From NCBI GenBank assembly GCA_001871125.1, contig MNXB01000120.1:1-50710 (forward strand): a stretch of DNA of 50,710 nucleotides. Reading direction: 5' to 3'. Below the pieces are notes generated by a model. That model worked only from the letters and a program-made list of their open reading frames with translations. It was not told the DNA's origin and made no database searches. Origin of the DNA: Elusimicrobia bacterium CG1_02_37_114 (GTDB taxonomy: Bacteria; Elusimicrobiota; Endomicrobiia; CG1-02-37-114). This document shows, one piece after another, positions 1-8,288 of this stretch; the stretch's first letter is position 1; every line of letters begins with the position of its first letter. The position numbers and the translations under genes were made by a program.

Positions 1-18
1 TTATCCGCAGGATTATCT
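1..18. repeat. Copy of dispersed palindrome TTATCCGCAGGATTAT
   Basis: Positions 1-18 read TTATCCGCAGGATTATCT, a short imperfect palindrome (ATAATCC/GGATAA arms). The same core recurs at 983-999, 9709-9724 and 10617-10631, and four times in tandem (reverse strand) at 48276-48359. This copy is cut by the window edge, so its surrounding hairpin cannot be seen. Confidence 0.8.
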
Positions 19-138
19 AATTTAAATTTCTTCTCTAAAAAATGTGAAGCGTCCCCGTTTTTTCTATTATACATTAATATTATATTAAATTTCAAGTGGA
101 AAAACAGTAAATAATATGCTAAAATGTATTAATACCCG

Positions 139-342
139 ATGAAACAATCATTAAAAAACACTCTGTTTGATAATAAAAGATTTGAGTTTATGGAAAAAGA
201 AAGGATTGCCAGACTACAGGCATTGTCCATAGATAAAGCTATAAAATCACAAAGAGACTTATTGCTTTTTTGCGAAACTTTTAAGAAAAACTTTATTAAA
301 GACAGTCCTGTGTGTTATAAAATACTTCTAAAGAACAAATGA
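139..342 (+). CDS. Small hypothetical protein, possible antitoxin partner
   Basis: A 67-residue basic ORF with no recognised domain. It starts with an ATG and its stop (TGA) overlaps the ATG of the next gene in an ATGA arrangement, so the two are probably translationally coupled. A short ORF just upstream of an AbiEii/MenT-like nucleotidyltransferase is the position of an antitoxin in type IV-like toxin-antitoxin modules, but nothing in the protein itself confirms this. No strong Shine-Dalgarno is visible. An AT-rich stretch before it (110-117, TATGCTAAAAT-like) could hold an extended -10. The role is inferred from position only. Confidence 0.5.
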   Translation: MKQSLKNTLFDNKRFEFMEKERIARLQALSIDKAIKSQRDLLLFCETFKKNFIKDSPVCYKILLKNK

Positions 343-890
343 ATCTAATTAACGTTTACAAAAAAGTAATTTCGTTTCTTAACAAAGAAAAATTTGAATA
401 TATTGTTATTGGCGGAATAGCAGTTGGAATAATCGGTGAACCCAAAATGACCGGAGGTATTGATATTGATATAATTTTAAACAAAAGAAATATTTCAGAA
501 TTTTTAGAAAAAGCTAAGAAATTCGGCTTTAAATTTTCAAAAGCAACTTGCATCCAAAGGGCAAAAACATCAGGAATCTTTCAGATCAGTCTGGCTGATT
601 ACCGTATTGATTTTATAATCGCTTCAATTAATTTAGAAAAAGAAGCTATAAAAAGAAAAAAAATCATTGAAGTTCACGAAACACCTTCTAACTTCCCTAC
701 TCCGGAAGATTTGATATTATTGAAAATTATTCCTGGCAGAAAACAGGATGTCGTAGATGCAGAAAAAATTGCCATAAGACATAGAGGTAAACTTGACACA
801 AATTATCTTGAAAACTGGGCGCAGAAACTATCGGATGAATCCGAGGATATGAGAATTTATAACGAATTAAAAAGACTGCTATCATTATAA
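339..890 (+). CDS. Nucleotidyltransferase, AbiEii/MenT-like family
   Basis: This 183-residue protein carries the nucleotidyltransferase signature: a glycine-rich GGIAVGIIG at about residues 25-33, followed by GGIDIDI at about 39-45, where the D-x-D carries the metal-binding aspartates. The later segment TPEDLILLKIIPGRKQDVVD (about 121-140) is typical of AbiEii/DUF6036-type NTases, in which a Lys and an Arg-x-x-Asp pair support the active site. Such proteins act as toxins that transfer nucleotides to tRNA, or as resistance nucleotidyltransferases. The 4-base overlap with the upstream 67-codon ORF suggests a two-gene module. The molecular target cannot be told from sequence. Confidence 0.75.
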   Translation: MNLINVYKKVISFLNKEKFEYIVIGGIAVGIIGEPKMTGGIDIDIILNKRNISEFLEKAKKFGFKFSKATCIQRAKTSGIFQISLADYRIDFIIASINLEKEAIKRKKIIEVHETPSNFPTPEDLILLKIIPGRKQDVVDAEKIAIRHRGKLDTNYLENWAQKLSDESEDMRIYNELKRLLSL

Positions 891-891
891 C

Positions 892-921
892 TTGACTTAA
901 ATAAATTCAATTTGCTATACT
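892..921 (+). promoter_or_regulatory. Sigma-70 promoter for ndk
   Basis: TTGACT (892-897), an 18-base spacer and TATACT (916-921) preceded by TG (extended -10). It lies right after the nucleotidyltransferase stop and 8 bases before the original ndk ATG at 929, so transcription probably now runs through the inserted repeat cluster at 942-1049. Confidence 0.65.
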
Positions 922-928
922 TTTTATC

Positions 929-1066
929 ATGAACCAAGAAAGTCGTCCCGATAAATCGGGACGCTACGGGGATTCCCCAATTTATCCGCAGGATTATCTT
1001 ATTTATTGGGGTTATCAGGAATTAAGGGTTTACCCTTTTATAATTTCCTATGAACCAAGAAAATAA
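929..1066 (+). other. Leader ORF created by repeat insertion ahead of ndk
   Basis: The ATG at 929 followed by AACCAAGAAA is an exact 13-base copy of the start of ndk at 1050. Reading from 929 gives 45 codons through the inserted palindromes, ending at TAA 1064-1066, which overlaps the functional ndk start out of frame. It is best read as the old ndk start, now separated from the gene by an insertion. If translated, it would act as an upstream ORF that could affect ndk expression. Confidence 0.5.
942..1049. repeat. Inserted mosaic of palindromic repeats with 13-bp target duplication
   Basis: The 108 bases between the two copies of ATGAACCAAGAAA (929-941 and 1050-1062) consist of palindromic modules. 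These are a REP-like hairpin GTCCCGAT/ATCGGGAC followed by GCTAC; a hairpin CCCCAA...TTGGGG (975-1011) with a 21-nt insertion in its loop; AAGGGTTTACCCTT; and TTATAATTTCCTAT. All recur elsewhere in the window (9595-9737, 12130-12193, 44271-44372). The flanking 13-bp direct repeat is what a target-site duplication would look like. Confidence 0.75.
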
Positions 1067-1577
1067 GAAAAAACAACACACGCTTGTTGTGGTCAAACCC
1101 GATGGTCTTAAAAAATCACTTACGGGTAACATTCTTACAAGACTTTCGGAAACAAAATTACGTATAATAGGCTCTAAGGTTGTGAAAGTTTCCAAGGAAC
1201 TTGCCGAAAGGCACTATGCTCACCTTAAGAATCACCCCTATTTTGACGAAATAATAAAATATCTTCAGGGTGAGCCTTACGGTAAGGAATACCGCAGGGT
1301 ATTAGCTTTCGTATATGAAGGAGAGGGCGCTATTGAAAAAGTAAGACAACTTGCAGGAAAAACAAATCCTGAAGAAGCAGACCCTACTTCTATCCGGGGA
1401 CAGTATGGCAGAATAACCACCAAAGGTACTTATGAAAATGTTATACACTGCTCGGCTAATGAAGAAGAATCTGAAAAAGAAATAAAACTCTGGTTTGAAC
1501 CTGACGAAATAGTAGAAGAAATATTCCCTACAGAAGAAGTTGAAATAAAAGATTCAAAAAAACTTATCTGGAAATAA
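1050..1577 (+). CDS. ndk: Nucleoside diphosphate kinase
   Basis: This enzyme transfers the gamma phosphate of ATP to nucleoside diphosphates through a phospho-histidine. The protein has the family signature: TLVVVKPDGLKK near residues 11-22 and the active-site histidine in NVIHCSANEEESEKEI at about 129-144 (His about 132). Family members are usually about 140-150 residues; this one is 175, with an acidic then basic C-terminal tail of about 20 residues. The start codon was duplicated by a repeat insertion, so the original ATG lies at 929. No Shine-Dalgarno precedes 1050. It is followed 3 bases later by the HMGL-type synthase gene, so the two are probably co-transcribed. Confidence 0.95.
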   Translation: MNQENKKKQHTLVVVKPDGLKKSLTGNILTRLSETKLRIIGSKVVKVSKELAERHYAHLKNHPYFDEIIKYLQGEPYGKEYRRVLAFVYEGEGAIEKVRQLAGKTNPEEADPTSIRGQYGRITTKGTYENVIHCSANEEESEKEIKLWFEPDEIVEEIFPTEEVEIKDSKKLIWK

Positions 1578-1580
1578 AAA

Positions 1581-2837
1581 ATGCCTAAGATTTATATTAT
1601 AGACGTAACAAATCGTGATGGAGTACAGACAGCCCGTTTAGGATTGGCAAAACTTGAGAAGACTGTTTTAAATTTTTATTTGAACGAACTGGGCGTCTTC
1701 CAGTCAGAATTCGGTTTTCCCGTAACGAAACACGAAAGAAATTATCTAAATGCTAATTTGGAACTCGCTGATATGGGTGTGCTTTCTCCAATAAGATTAA
1801 GCGGGTGGATACGTGCAACCGTAGATGATGTTGAAACCGCACATGCTAATGTACCCAAACTAAAACATCTGAATATTTCAATATCAACTTCTGACCAGAT
1901 GATAACCTACAAATTCCAGGGTAAACTTGACCATAAAGGCATTATTAAGGAAATGACTGCCGCTTTGGAAAAAGCAAAAAAACTCGGTATAGAAACCGTG
2001 GGCGTCAATGCAGAAGACGCCTCCCGGACAAGAATGGATTATCTTATTGAATTCTCACGGGCAGCGAAAAAAAACGGGGCTGACCGTATAAGATACTGCG
2101 ATACGCTCGGCTACGATGACCCGCAGACTATTTACGAAAGGGTAAAAAAACTTGCAGAAGAGGTTAAAATTCCAATAGAACTACACTGTCACAATGACTT
2201 GGGAATGGCTGTCGCATGCTCGGTAATGGGAGCCAAAGGTGTGCTAGACGCTGGTTTTGATGCATACATAAATACAACAGTAAACGGCATCGGAGAGAGA
2301 TGCGGGAATGCTGACCTGGCAGGTGTAATTCTTGCTGTTAAAAAATCAAGCGGATTTTCCGCCAAAGGCGGATCCGCCTCCGGCGGAAAATATGTACTTG
2401 ACGAAAGAATTGATTTATCAAAAGCATGGAAAATAGCAAAATATGCGTCTTATGCTTTCGGTGTACCAATACATCTAAACCAGCCGGGAGTAGGAGCAAA
2501 TGCCTTCGCTCATGAATCGGGTATTCATGCTGACGGTGCACTCAAAGACTGGCGAAACTACGAACTCTACCATTATGAAGAACTTGGCAGGGGTGAACCT
2601 GAAATAATTGAAACAGGCAGGCAGATTGTTGCGGGTGAATATTCCGGGATTAAAGGTTTCAGAAATGTCGCGGGGAAATTAGAAATAGAATTCAAGTCTG
2701 ATGAAGAAGCAACAAAAGTACTTGATTTAGCGCGGTATGCAAACGTCCATACACAAAAACCTCTCACCGATGATGAACTGAAGTTTATTGCCAAATATCC
2801 TGACCAGGCAAAAAAAATTATAACCGTCACCCCTTAA
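1581..2837 (+). CDS. HMGL-type synthase: homocitrate/isopropylmalate synthase family, possibly Re-citrate synthase
   Basis: A 418-residue member of the DRE-TIM acyltransferase family, which condenses acetyl-CoA with a 2-oxoacid. The N-terminal motif is DVTNRDGVQ instead of the usual DxTLRDGEQ; this form, with FQSEFGFP and SISTSDQM, resembles the Re-citrate synthase group of anaerobes (recalled, not searched). HCHNDLGMAVA (about 207-217) carries the metal-binding histidines, followed by NTTVNGIGERCGNADL. A Gly/Ser-rich segment at about residues 259-270 is encoded by a 36-bp palindrome (2355-2390) and looks like an in-frame repeat insertion. The PEP carboxykinase next to it converges and overlaps its end by 11 bases. 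A role in anaerobic citrate/glutamate synthesis would fit but is inferred. Confidence 0.8.
   Translation: MPKIYIIDVTNRDGVQTARLGLAKLEKTVLNFYLNELGVFQSEFGFPVTKHERNYLNANLELADMGVLSPIRLSGWIRATVDDVETAHANVPKLKHLNISISTSDQMITYKFQGKLDHKGIIKEMTAALEKAKKLGIETVGVNAEDASRTRMDYLIEFSRAAKKNGADRIRYCDTLGYDDPQTIYERVKKLAEEVKIPIELHCHNDLGMAVACSVMGAKGVLDAGFDAYINTTVNGIGERCGNADLAGVILAVKKSSGFSAKGGSASGGKYVLDERIDLSKAWKIAKYASYAFGVPIHLNQPGVGANAFAHESGIHADGALKDWRNYELYHYEELGRGEPEIIETGRQIVAGEYSGIKGFRNVAGKLEIEFKSDEEATKVLDLARYANVHTQKPLTDDELKFIAKYPDQAKKIITVTP
2355..2390. repeat. In-frame palindromic insertion inside the HMGL-type synthase gene
   Basis: TTTTCCGCC (2355-2363) and GGCGGAAAA (2382-2390) form perfect 9-bp arms. The sequence holds two smaller hairpins in a row, CCGCCAAAGGCGG and CCGCCTCCGGCGG. 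It is 36 bp, exactly 12 codons, so the frame is kept. It encodes a low-complexity FSAKGGSASGGK segment between conserved parts of the enzyme, and its GC-rich composition stands out from the surrounding gene. Confidence 0.75.
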
Positions 2838-4659
2838 TTTTATTATATTCATCCCACATTTCTTCGGGAAGATTTTCTCCGAATTTTTCAAGAAAGTTTT
2901 TCACGTCTGTTAACTCCGCTCCCCAATCTTTAATGTCCACCTCAAACAATTTTTCCAGTTTTTCTTTTGGGATATCCAGCCCGTCAAGATATAAGTCCTT
3001 CAATTGCGGGATAAACCCCAGAGGTGTTTCCTTCGCCCCGATTTTATCGGGCTCATTTACCCTGTCAACTATCCATTTCAGCACTCTTATGTTTTCTCCA
3101 AACCCTGGCCAGATAAATTCTCCATCGTCATCTACCCTGAACCAGTTAACAGAAAATATTTTCGGGGGGTTTGCCATTTTCCTGCCCATATTAAGCCAGT
3201 GAGAGAAATAATTTCCCATATTATAACCACAGAAAGGAAGCATTGCCATCGGGTCTCTTCTCAGAACACCTTCTTTGTGGACAGCTGCCGATGTTGTCTC
3301 TGAACCCATTCTTACACCTGAAAATACACCGTTCTGCCAGTTAAAAGATTCCACCACAAGGGGTATAAGATGTGTCCTCCTTCCGCCAAAAATTATTGCA
3401 GAGATAGGCACACCTTTGGGATTGTCAAATTCTTTGGAAAGTGTAGGACAATCGTATATGGAAACTGTAAATCTGGAATTGGGGTGTGCCGCCTTATTAC
3501 CCGGAGTCCATTTTTTACCCTGCCAGTCAACTAAATTTGCCGGCACAGGACCGTCAAGCCCCTCCCACCAGGGTTCATTTGTATCTATATTTAATGCAGT
3601 GTTCGTAAAGAGTGTCGGATAAAATTTTTCACCTTTCAGGGTTTTTATCATATTTGGATTAGTATTCATAGATGTTCCTGGTGCCACTCCGAAAAGACCC
3701 GCTTCAGGATTGATTGCCCACAGCCGACCATCGGGACCAATATTCATCCATGCAATATCATCACCTAAAGTCCATACTTTATAACCAGGCAGTGGTGACT
3801 CTAACATTGCAAGGTTTGTCTTGCCGCAGGCACTGGGCAGAGCAGCAGCGACATAGGTAATATTTCCCTGCGGGTCTTCTATTCCTATAATCACCATATG
3901 TTCTGCAAGCCACCCTTCTTTCAAACCTAACCAGGAAGCAATTCTCAACGAAAAACATTTCTTACCCAACAAAGCATTTCCGCCGTAACCTGAACCGATA
4001 CTCCATACCAGATGCTCGTCGGGAAAATGCATAATAAACCGCTTGTTCGGGTCAAAATCGCCTACTGAATGAAATCCTTTTACAAAATTATCGCTGTCAC
4101 CAACAGTAGGCACTCTGGAAGTGCCAACAGTAGGCACTCTGGAAGTGCCAACAGTAGGCACTCTGGAAGTGCCAATTTTTTCAAGCACTGACCTGCTCAT
4201 CCGTGTCATTATCCGCATACTCACGACGACATAGGATACATCGGTAATCTGGATACATGCTTTTGAATAAGGTGAATCGGGATGTCCCATCATATAAGGA
4301 ATGACATACATGGTTTTTCCGCGCATACAGCCGTCGGATAACTTCGTAAGTTTCTGTTTCGCTTCAACGGGGTCCATCCAGTTATTATTTGGTCCTGCGG
4401 TTTCTTTACCTGGATGGCAGACATAAGTTAAATGTTCTGTCCTGGCGACATCTGTAGGATGGCTTCTGTGCAAAAATGCATCGGGCCAGTTTTTATGGTT
4501 CAATTGATGGAATACCTGCTCCGCACCGATTTTCTCTCTATATATACCTATTTCTAAAATCCTGCGTGCTTCCTCTTCAGAACCATCGCACCAATAAATT
4601 CTATCCGGTTTCGTAAGTTTTGCCTGTTCTTCCACCCATCGTTCAACTGCTGTAGTCAT
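2827..4659 (-). CDS. pckG: Phosphoenolpyruvate carboxykinase (GTP)
   Basis: This enzyme interconverts oxaloacetate plus GTP and PEP plus CO2 plus GDP. It is the GTP-type: the phosphate-binding loop is ALPSACGKTNLAML, with WTLGDDIAW downstream (metal site) and the FGGRR region typical of the family. The ATG at 4659 was chosen over 4680 because AAAGGA lies 6 bases upstream of it; this gives 610 residues. Between VLEKIG and DSDNFVKGFHSVG, which are contiguous in ordinary family members, three copies of an 8-residue unit (TSRVPTVG) are inserted, encoded by the 24-bp tandem repeat at 4101-4172. The rest looks intact, so the insertion may be tolerated in a surface loop. It converges with the upstream synthase gene. 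Confidence 0.95.
   Translation of the reverse strand: MTTAVERWVEEQAKLTKPDRIYWCDGSEEEARRILEIGIYREKIGAEQVFHQLNHKNWPDAFLHRSHPTDVARTEHLTYVCHPGKETAGPNNNWMDPVEAKQKLTKLSDGCMRGKTMYVIPYMMGHPDSPYSKACIQITDVSYVVVSMRIMTRMSRSVLEKIGTSRVPTVGTSRVPTVGTSRVPTVGDSDNFVKGFHSVGDFDPNKRFIMHFPDEHLVWSIGSGYGGNALLGKKCFSLRIASWLGLKEGWLAEHMVIIGIEDPQGNITYVAAALPSACGKTNLAMLESPLPGYKVWTLGDDIAWMNIGPDGRLWAINPEAGLFGVAPGTSMNTNPNMIKTLKGEKFYPTLFTNTALNIDTNEPWWEGLDGPVPANLVDWQGKKWTPGNKAAHPNSRFTVSIYDCPTLSKEFDNPKGVPISAIIFGGRRTHLIPLVVESFNWQNGVFSGVRMGSETTSAAVHKEGVLRRDPMAMLPFCGYNMGNYFSHWLNMGRKMANPPKIFSVNWFRVDDDGEFIWPGFGENIRVLKWIVDRVNEPDKIGAKETPLGFIPQLKDLYLDGLDIPKEKLEKLFEVDIKDWGAELTDVKNFLEKFGENLPEEMWDEYNKIKG
4101..4172. repeat. Three tandem 24-bp REP-like units in frame within pckG
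   Basis: Three perfect copies (4101-4124, 4125-4148, 4149-4172) of a 24-bp unit. On the plus strand each contains GTAG directly before a hairpin GGCACT-CTGGA-AGTGCC. This is the layout of a REP element (GTAG tetranucleotide plus hairpin). Being 72 bp long, the array adds 24 codons without changing frame. Confidence 0.85.
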
Positions 4660-4741
4660 ATTAATCCTTTCAATTCCCAAAAATCTTGTTTATTATTCTA
4701 TATAATCTGAAAGGTAAAATCAATAGAGTTCCTGAAAATTA

Positions 4742-6472
4742 TTATTCCAGGTATTCTCGCAGGGTTTTGCTCCTGGTGGGATGGCGCAGTTTGCGGATTA
4801 CTTTTGCTTCTATCTGACGGACTCTTTCCCTTGTAATACCAAAAATCTTACCCACTTCCTCCAATGTTCGGGGATAGCCGTCCTCCAATCCATATCTATT
4901 TGAAAGTATGCTTGCTTCCCGCGAAGTTAGTTCAGATAGTATCTTTTTGAGCTCCTCTCCACGCAAGTGTTCATACACCCTGCGTATTGGATACGGCCCT
5001 TTTTTGTCTTCTACAAAATCCTGTAAAGACGACTCTTCATCTTCTCCAATAGGTGTAGCAAGTGAAAGCGGCTCCTGCATCATACGAAGGATATGTCTAA
5101 TCTTACGTGCTGAAACTTTTAAACTCCTGGAGTATTCCTCAATGGTGGGAATGCGGTTGTGGTTGTGTCTGTATTTCTTTGAAAGTTTAGATATTTTTGA
5201 CATCAGTTCCTTCATGTGGACCGGGATACGTATGGTCCGGGACTGGTCAGCGATAGCACGATTTATTGACTGTCTTATCCACCACGTTGCATATGTGGAG
5301 AATTTAAATCCGCGTTTATATTCAAATTTCTCAACTGCCTTGATAAGACCCAGACTACCTTCCTGTATCAAATCTGCCAATTCCAAACTGCCGGGGACAA
5401 TATGTTTTTTTGCTATTGAGACGACTAATCTTAAATTAGCCTTTATAAGTTTAAGTTTATCTTCAAGTATGACCCGTTCCAGAGTATGTATTTTTTCATA
5501 TATTTCCATTAAATCCCGGCGACTTACCGGCAGGGACTTATCAAACCTATAAAGTTTTTTCAGGACATTCTGTAAATTCACAATCATTGATTCAATTCCT
5601 GTTAAAGTGTATCCGGTAAGACGTTTAAAGGTTCCGGGTAAAATTTTACGTTCGCTTGCCTGTTTGTAGGTCTTAATGATATCGGCATGCGGCATCTTAA
5701 ACCGTTTTTCGTAGCGGTGAATTTCCAGTTCACACTCATGTATCCTCTGGGCCAATGTTTTTATCTTATTTGTCAGCCGTTTAACTTTATCCAGATTCAA
5801 ATTTAATTCAACAATCATAGACACAATTTGTTGTCGGTATTTGGCAATCGTATTCTGTATACTCAGTCGTTTTTTCTCTGTCATTCCTTTTTTTTCCTTC
5901 AATTGCAGTTCCGACTTTGATATTTTCTTTTCAACCGAACCTATCGTACGGACTGTCCATTTAACTTTCGCTCGCATACGATTGAGTTGTTTCTTGGACT
6001 TTTTGCCTCTCGGCATAAGTTCCTTCGGTGTCATTTCATTCTGGGTTAATAATGTTTCCCAATTGCGTATTTCTTTTAACGTTATTGAACAACCTAAAAC
6101 AATTAACTGCAACGTCCTCTCGTTTTCCCTGATATTGCGGGCTAATACCAGTTCATTTTCCTGATTTAATAATGGTTCTTTACCCATTTCTGTCAAATAT
6201 AGCTGGACGGCATTTACAAGTTCTTCTTCCCGACCAACAGGATATTCTGTTTCTCCGGCTGAAGGAGCGGCTTTTCCGGTTAAATCTTTTACATGAGACC
6301 TGTCAACAACATGGATACTTAAATCCTCCAGTGTAACAAAGAAATTGTCTAATTCTTCCGGAGAAACGGAGACTTCGGGCAAAAAACGGTTAATATCATC
6401 GTATGTAAGATACCCCTGTTCTTTACCATATTCAATTAAATCTCTAAAAATATTATCCATTTCCTTGCTCAT
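4742..6472 (-). CDS. rpoD: Primary RNA polymerase sigma factor (sigma-70)
   Basis: The housekeeping sigma factor, which directs RNA polymerase to -35/-10 promoters such as those found across this window. Region 1.1-like sequence is at the N-terminus; region 1.2 is [20 protein letters not shown]; a long basic non-conserved region follows. Regions 2.1-2.4 include [35 protein letters not shown] and [13 protein letters not shown], and region 4.2 includes [20 protein letters not shown]. The start at 6472 is preceded by GGAGAT. A 19-codon upstream extension would be a translation of the hairpin at 6499-6540 and was dropped, leaving 576 residues. It follows dnaG and rpsU, as in the classical macromolecular synthesis operon. 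Confidence 0.96.
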   Translation of the reverse strand: MSKEMDNIFRDLIEYGKEQGYLTYDDINRFLPEVSVSPEELDNFFVTLEDLSIHVVDRSHVKDLTGKAAPSAGETEYPVGREEELVNAVQLYLTEMGKEPLLNQENELVLARNIRENERTLQLIVLGCSITLKEIRNWETLLTQNEMTPKELMPRGKKSKKQLNRMRAKVKWTVRTIGSVEKKISKSELQLKEKKGMTEKKRLSIQNTIAKYRQQIVSMIVELNLNLDKVKRLTNKIKTLAQRIHECELEIHRYEKRFKMPHADIIKTYKQASERKILPGTFKRLTGYTLTGIESMIVNLQNVLKKLYRFDKSLPVSRRDLMEIYEKIHTLERVILEDKLKLIKANLRLVVSIAKKHIVPGSLELADLIQEGSLGLIKAVEKFEYKRGFKFSTYATWWIRQSINRAIADQSRTIRIPVHMKELMSKISKLSKKYRHNHNRIPTIEEYSRSLKVSARKIRHILRMMQEPLSLATPIGEDEESSLQDFVEDKKGPYPIRRVYEHLRGEELKKILSELTSREASILSNRYGLEDGYPRTLEEVGKIFGITRERVRQIEAKVIRKLRHPTRSKTLREYLE

Positions 6473-6498
6473 ATATATAATCTCCTTCGCCTTGCGAA

Positions 6499-6540
6499 CC
6501 CCCGTGTCAGTTTTGTTCCTACGGAACAAAACTATGGGGG
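6499..6540. repeat. Nested hairpin in the dnaG-rpoD intergenic region
   Basis: AGTTTTGTTCC (6509-6519) and GGAACAAAACT (6523-6533) are perfect 11-bp arms around TAC. The whole is bracketed by CCCCC (6499-6503) and GGGGG (6536-6540), giving an outer stem with unequal spacing. It lies in the rpoD leader, ahead of the ribosome binding site, and resembles the nested palindromes elsewhere in the window. A transcript processing or attenuation role between dnaG and rpoD is possible but not shown. Confidence 0.6.
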
Positions 6541-6551
6541 CAATGTCTTTA

Positions 6552-8288
6552 TCAGTTAACCGCTGTCCCTTTTAAAAGTTTTTTTAACTCTTCAAATTCC
6601 CTGATTTTTTCAGGATTTCTTTCCAGCCTGCCTTCGAGCATAGGTATAATCTCAAGTTCCAGCTTTTTTCTTTTTTCTTCCTGCCGTCGTAATTTCAGGT
6701 CCCTCATTAATTTTTCGAAAATTTCTTCAAATGAAGTGCATTTCCTCTGCTCAAAGCTAAGCTGTATAAGCCAGTCAGCTATGTCTTTGTCAAGATTATC
6801 AATTATGCTCACAAGTTCGCCTCCCTTTATTAATTGTTTAATTACAGGGAAACTGTGAATGCATCTTTCGTCGGAAAAAAGATTAACAGAAACCTTCTCG
6901 CATAATTTGGGTTCCTGCAGGCATAACCATATTATTTCTTCTTCTATGCTTCTGAGTTTAACGGACATATTGTCAAGGGGGGATTCGTCTGCATCAATCT
7001 TTTTAAAGCCGTATGCTCTTCGCATTTCGCTGACAATTATTTCTTCTCTGATGTTAGTCCTGGACGACAGGAATTTTATCATCTCGTGCTTGATTATGGG
7101 ATTGCGTATTTTTATTATTGTCTCAAGAACGTTCCTCACAACCTTACTTTTCTCTTCCGGTTTATTGATATCGTGCTGGCTGAGAGACATCATCGTTTTA
7201 AATTCAACAGGGTTAACTCCCGAATCAACTAATTCCATGAATTTATCCTTGCCATGCTTCAGGACAAATTCATCGGGGTCAACCTCTTCCGGTAAGGAAA
7301 CTATTCTGGAATTCATATCGGAATCAAAACATAAATCACCTGAACGTATTGCAGCCTGTTGTCCTGCCCTATCCGAATCAAACACCAGCACTAATGTCTC
7401 AACAAATCTTTTTAACTGCCTTAAATGTTCCTGAGTCAATGCTGTCCCGAGTGGTGCGACGGCATTTTCAATACCGTTCTGGTGAAGCATTATTACATCA
7501 AAATAACCTTCAAGAATTATTGCTTCCCCGGATTTATTCAAACTGTGCCTTGCCTGGTATAAACCATAAAGCGACTTTGACTTGTTATAGGCAACCGTAT
7601 CGGGAGTATTGAGATATATCGGTTCTTTCTTACTATCAAGTGCACGGCCCCCGAATGCTATTACGTCTCCCTGTAAATTAAATACCGGAAAAACAACCCT
7701 TCCTCGAAGATTATCGTAGAGGGTCCTGTTTTTTTCAGAGACACCCACTAACCCTGACTTTATTATTAAATTAGGGTCGTATTTTTTCTTTGCCGATTCA
7801 AATAATTTGTTACTCTCAGGTGCATAACCTATAACAAATTTTTCTATAGAATCCTTATTTACTCCGCGGGTTTTTAAATATTCCCTCGCTATCTTCCCGT
7901 CCTTTGATTCTACAAGGTACTTGTGATAGAATACAGAGGCGTGGTTGAGTATATCAAGCAGGACTTTCCGCTCCCCTGAAACCTCTGCGTCTGTTTCCTT
8001 AACGTCTATACCTAACTTTTTTGCAAGTTTCTTTATGGCCTCCGGATAGGGGATATTTTCAATCTGCATGACAAACTTAAATATGTCACCGCCACTTTTA
8101 CACCCGAAACAGTAAAACATATTTTTCTGCGGACTTACATAAAACGACGGCGACTTTTCAGAATGGAACGGGCATAAGGCGGTGAAATTCTTACCCACCT
8201 TTTTCAAGTTTGGTAAATATTCACTCACCACGCTGACAATATCAAGTTTCTCACGTATGTGTTCTATGGTCTCTTTAGCGATTGACAT
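6552..8288 (-). CDS. dnaG: DNA primase
   Basis: DnaG makes RNA primers at the replication fork. The N-terminal CHC2 zinc finger is complete: CPFH at residues 39-42 and FYCFGC around 58-63. The catalytic TOPRIM core follows, with ILEGYFDVI near residue 260 and [12 protein letters not shown] near 305. Length is 578 residues, within the usual 570-650, and the C-terminal helicase-binding part is poorly conserved. The first 25 bases overlap the 3' end of the NIF3-family gene, so translation is likely coupled. Gene order rpsU-(NIF3)-dnaG-rpoD is the known macromolecular synthesis operon with one extra gene. Confidence 0.96.
   Translation of the reverse strand: MSIAKETIEHIREKLDIVSVVSEYLPNLKKVGKNFTALCPFHSEKSPSFYVSPQKNMFYCFGCKSGGDIFKFVMQIENIPYPEAIKKLAKKLGIDVKETDAEVSGERKVLLDILNHASVFYHKYLVESKDGKIAREYLKTRGVNKDSIEKFVIGYAPESNKLFESAKKKYDPNLIIKSGLVGVSEKNRTLYDNLRGRVVFPVFNLQGDVIAFGGRALDSKKEPIYLNTPDTVAYNKSKSLYGLYQARHSLNKSGEAIILEGYFDVIMLHQNGIENAVAPLGTALTQEHLRQLKRFVETLVLVFDSDRAGQQAAIRSGDLCFDSDMNSRIVSLPEEVDPDEFVLKHGKDKFMELVDSGVNPVEFKTMMSLSQHDINKPEEKSKVVRNVLETIIKIRNPIIKHEMIKFLSSRTNIREEIIVSEMRRAYGFKKIDADESPLDNMSVKLRSIEEEIIWLCLQEPKLCEKVSVNLFSDERCIHSFPVIKQLIKGGELVSIIDNLDKDIADWLIQLSFEQRKCTSFEEIFEKLMRDLKLRRQEEKRKKLELEIIPMLEGRLERNPEKIREFEELKKLLKGTAVN

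Noticed and set aside
4101-4172. CRISPR array in pckG
   Set aside because: The units are directly adjacent with no spacers and are coding; they are tandem REP-like repeats. The same applies to 48276-48359.
6473-6529. 19-codon N-terminal extension of RpoD
   Set aside because: It is encoded by the leader hairpin and lies upstream of a good GGAGAT ribosome site for the internal ATG at 6472.
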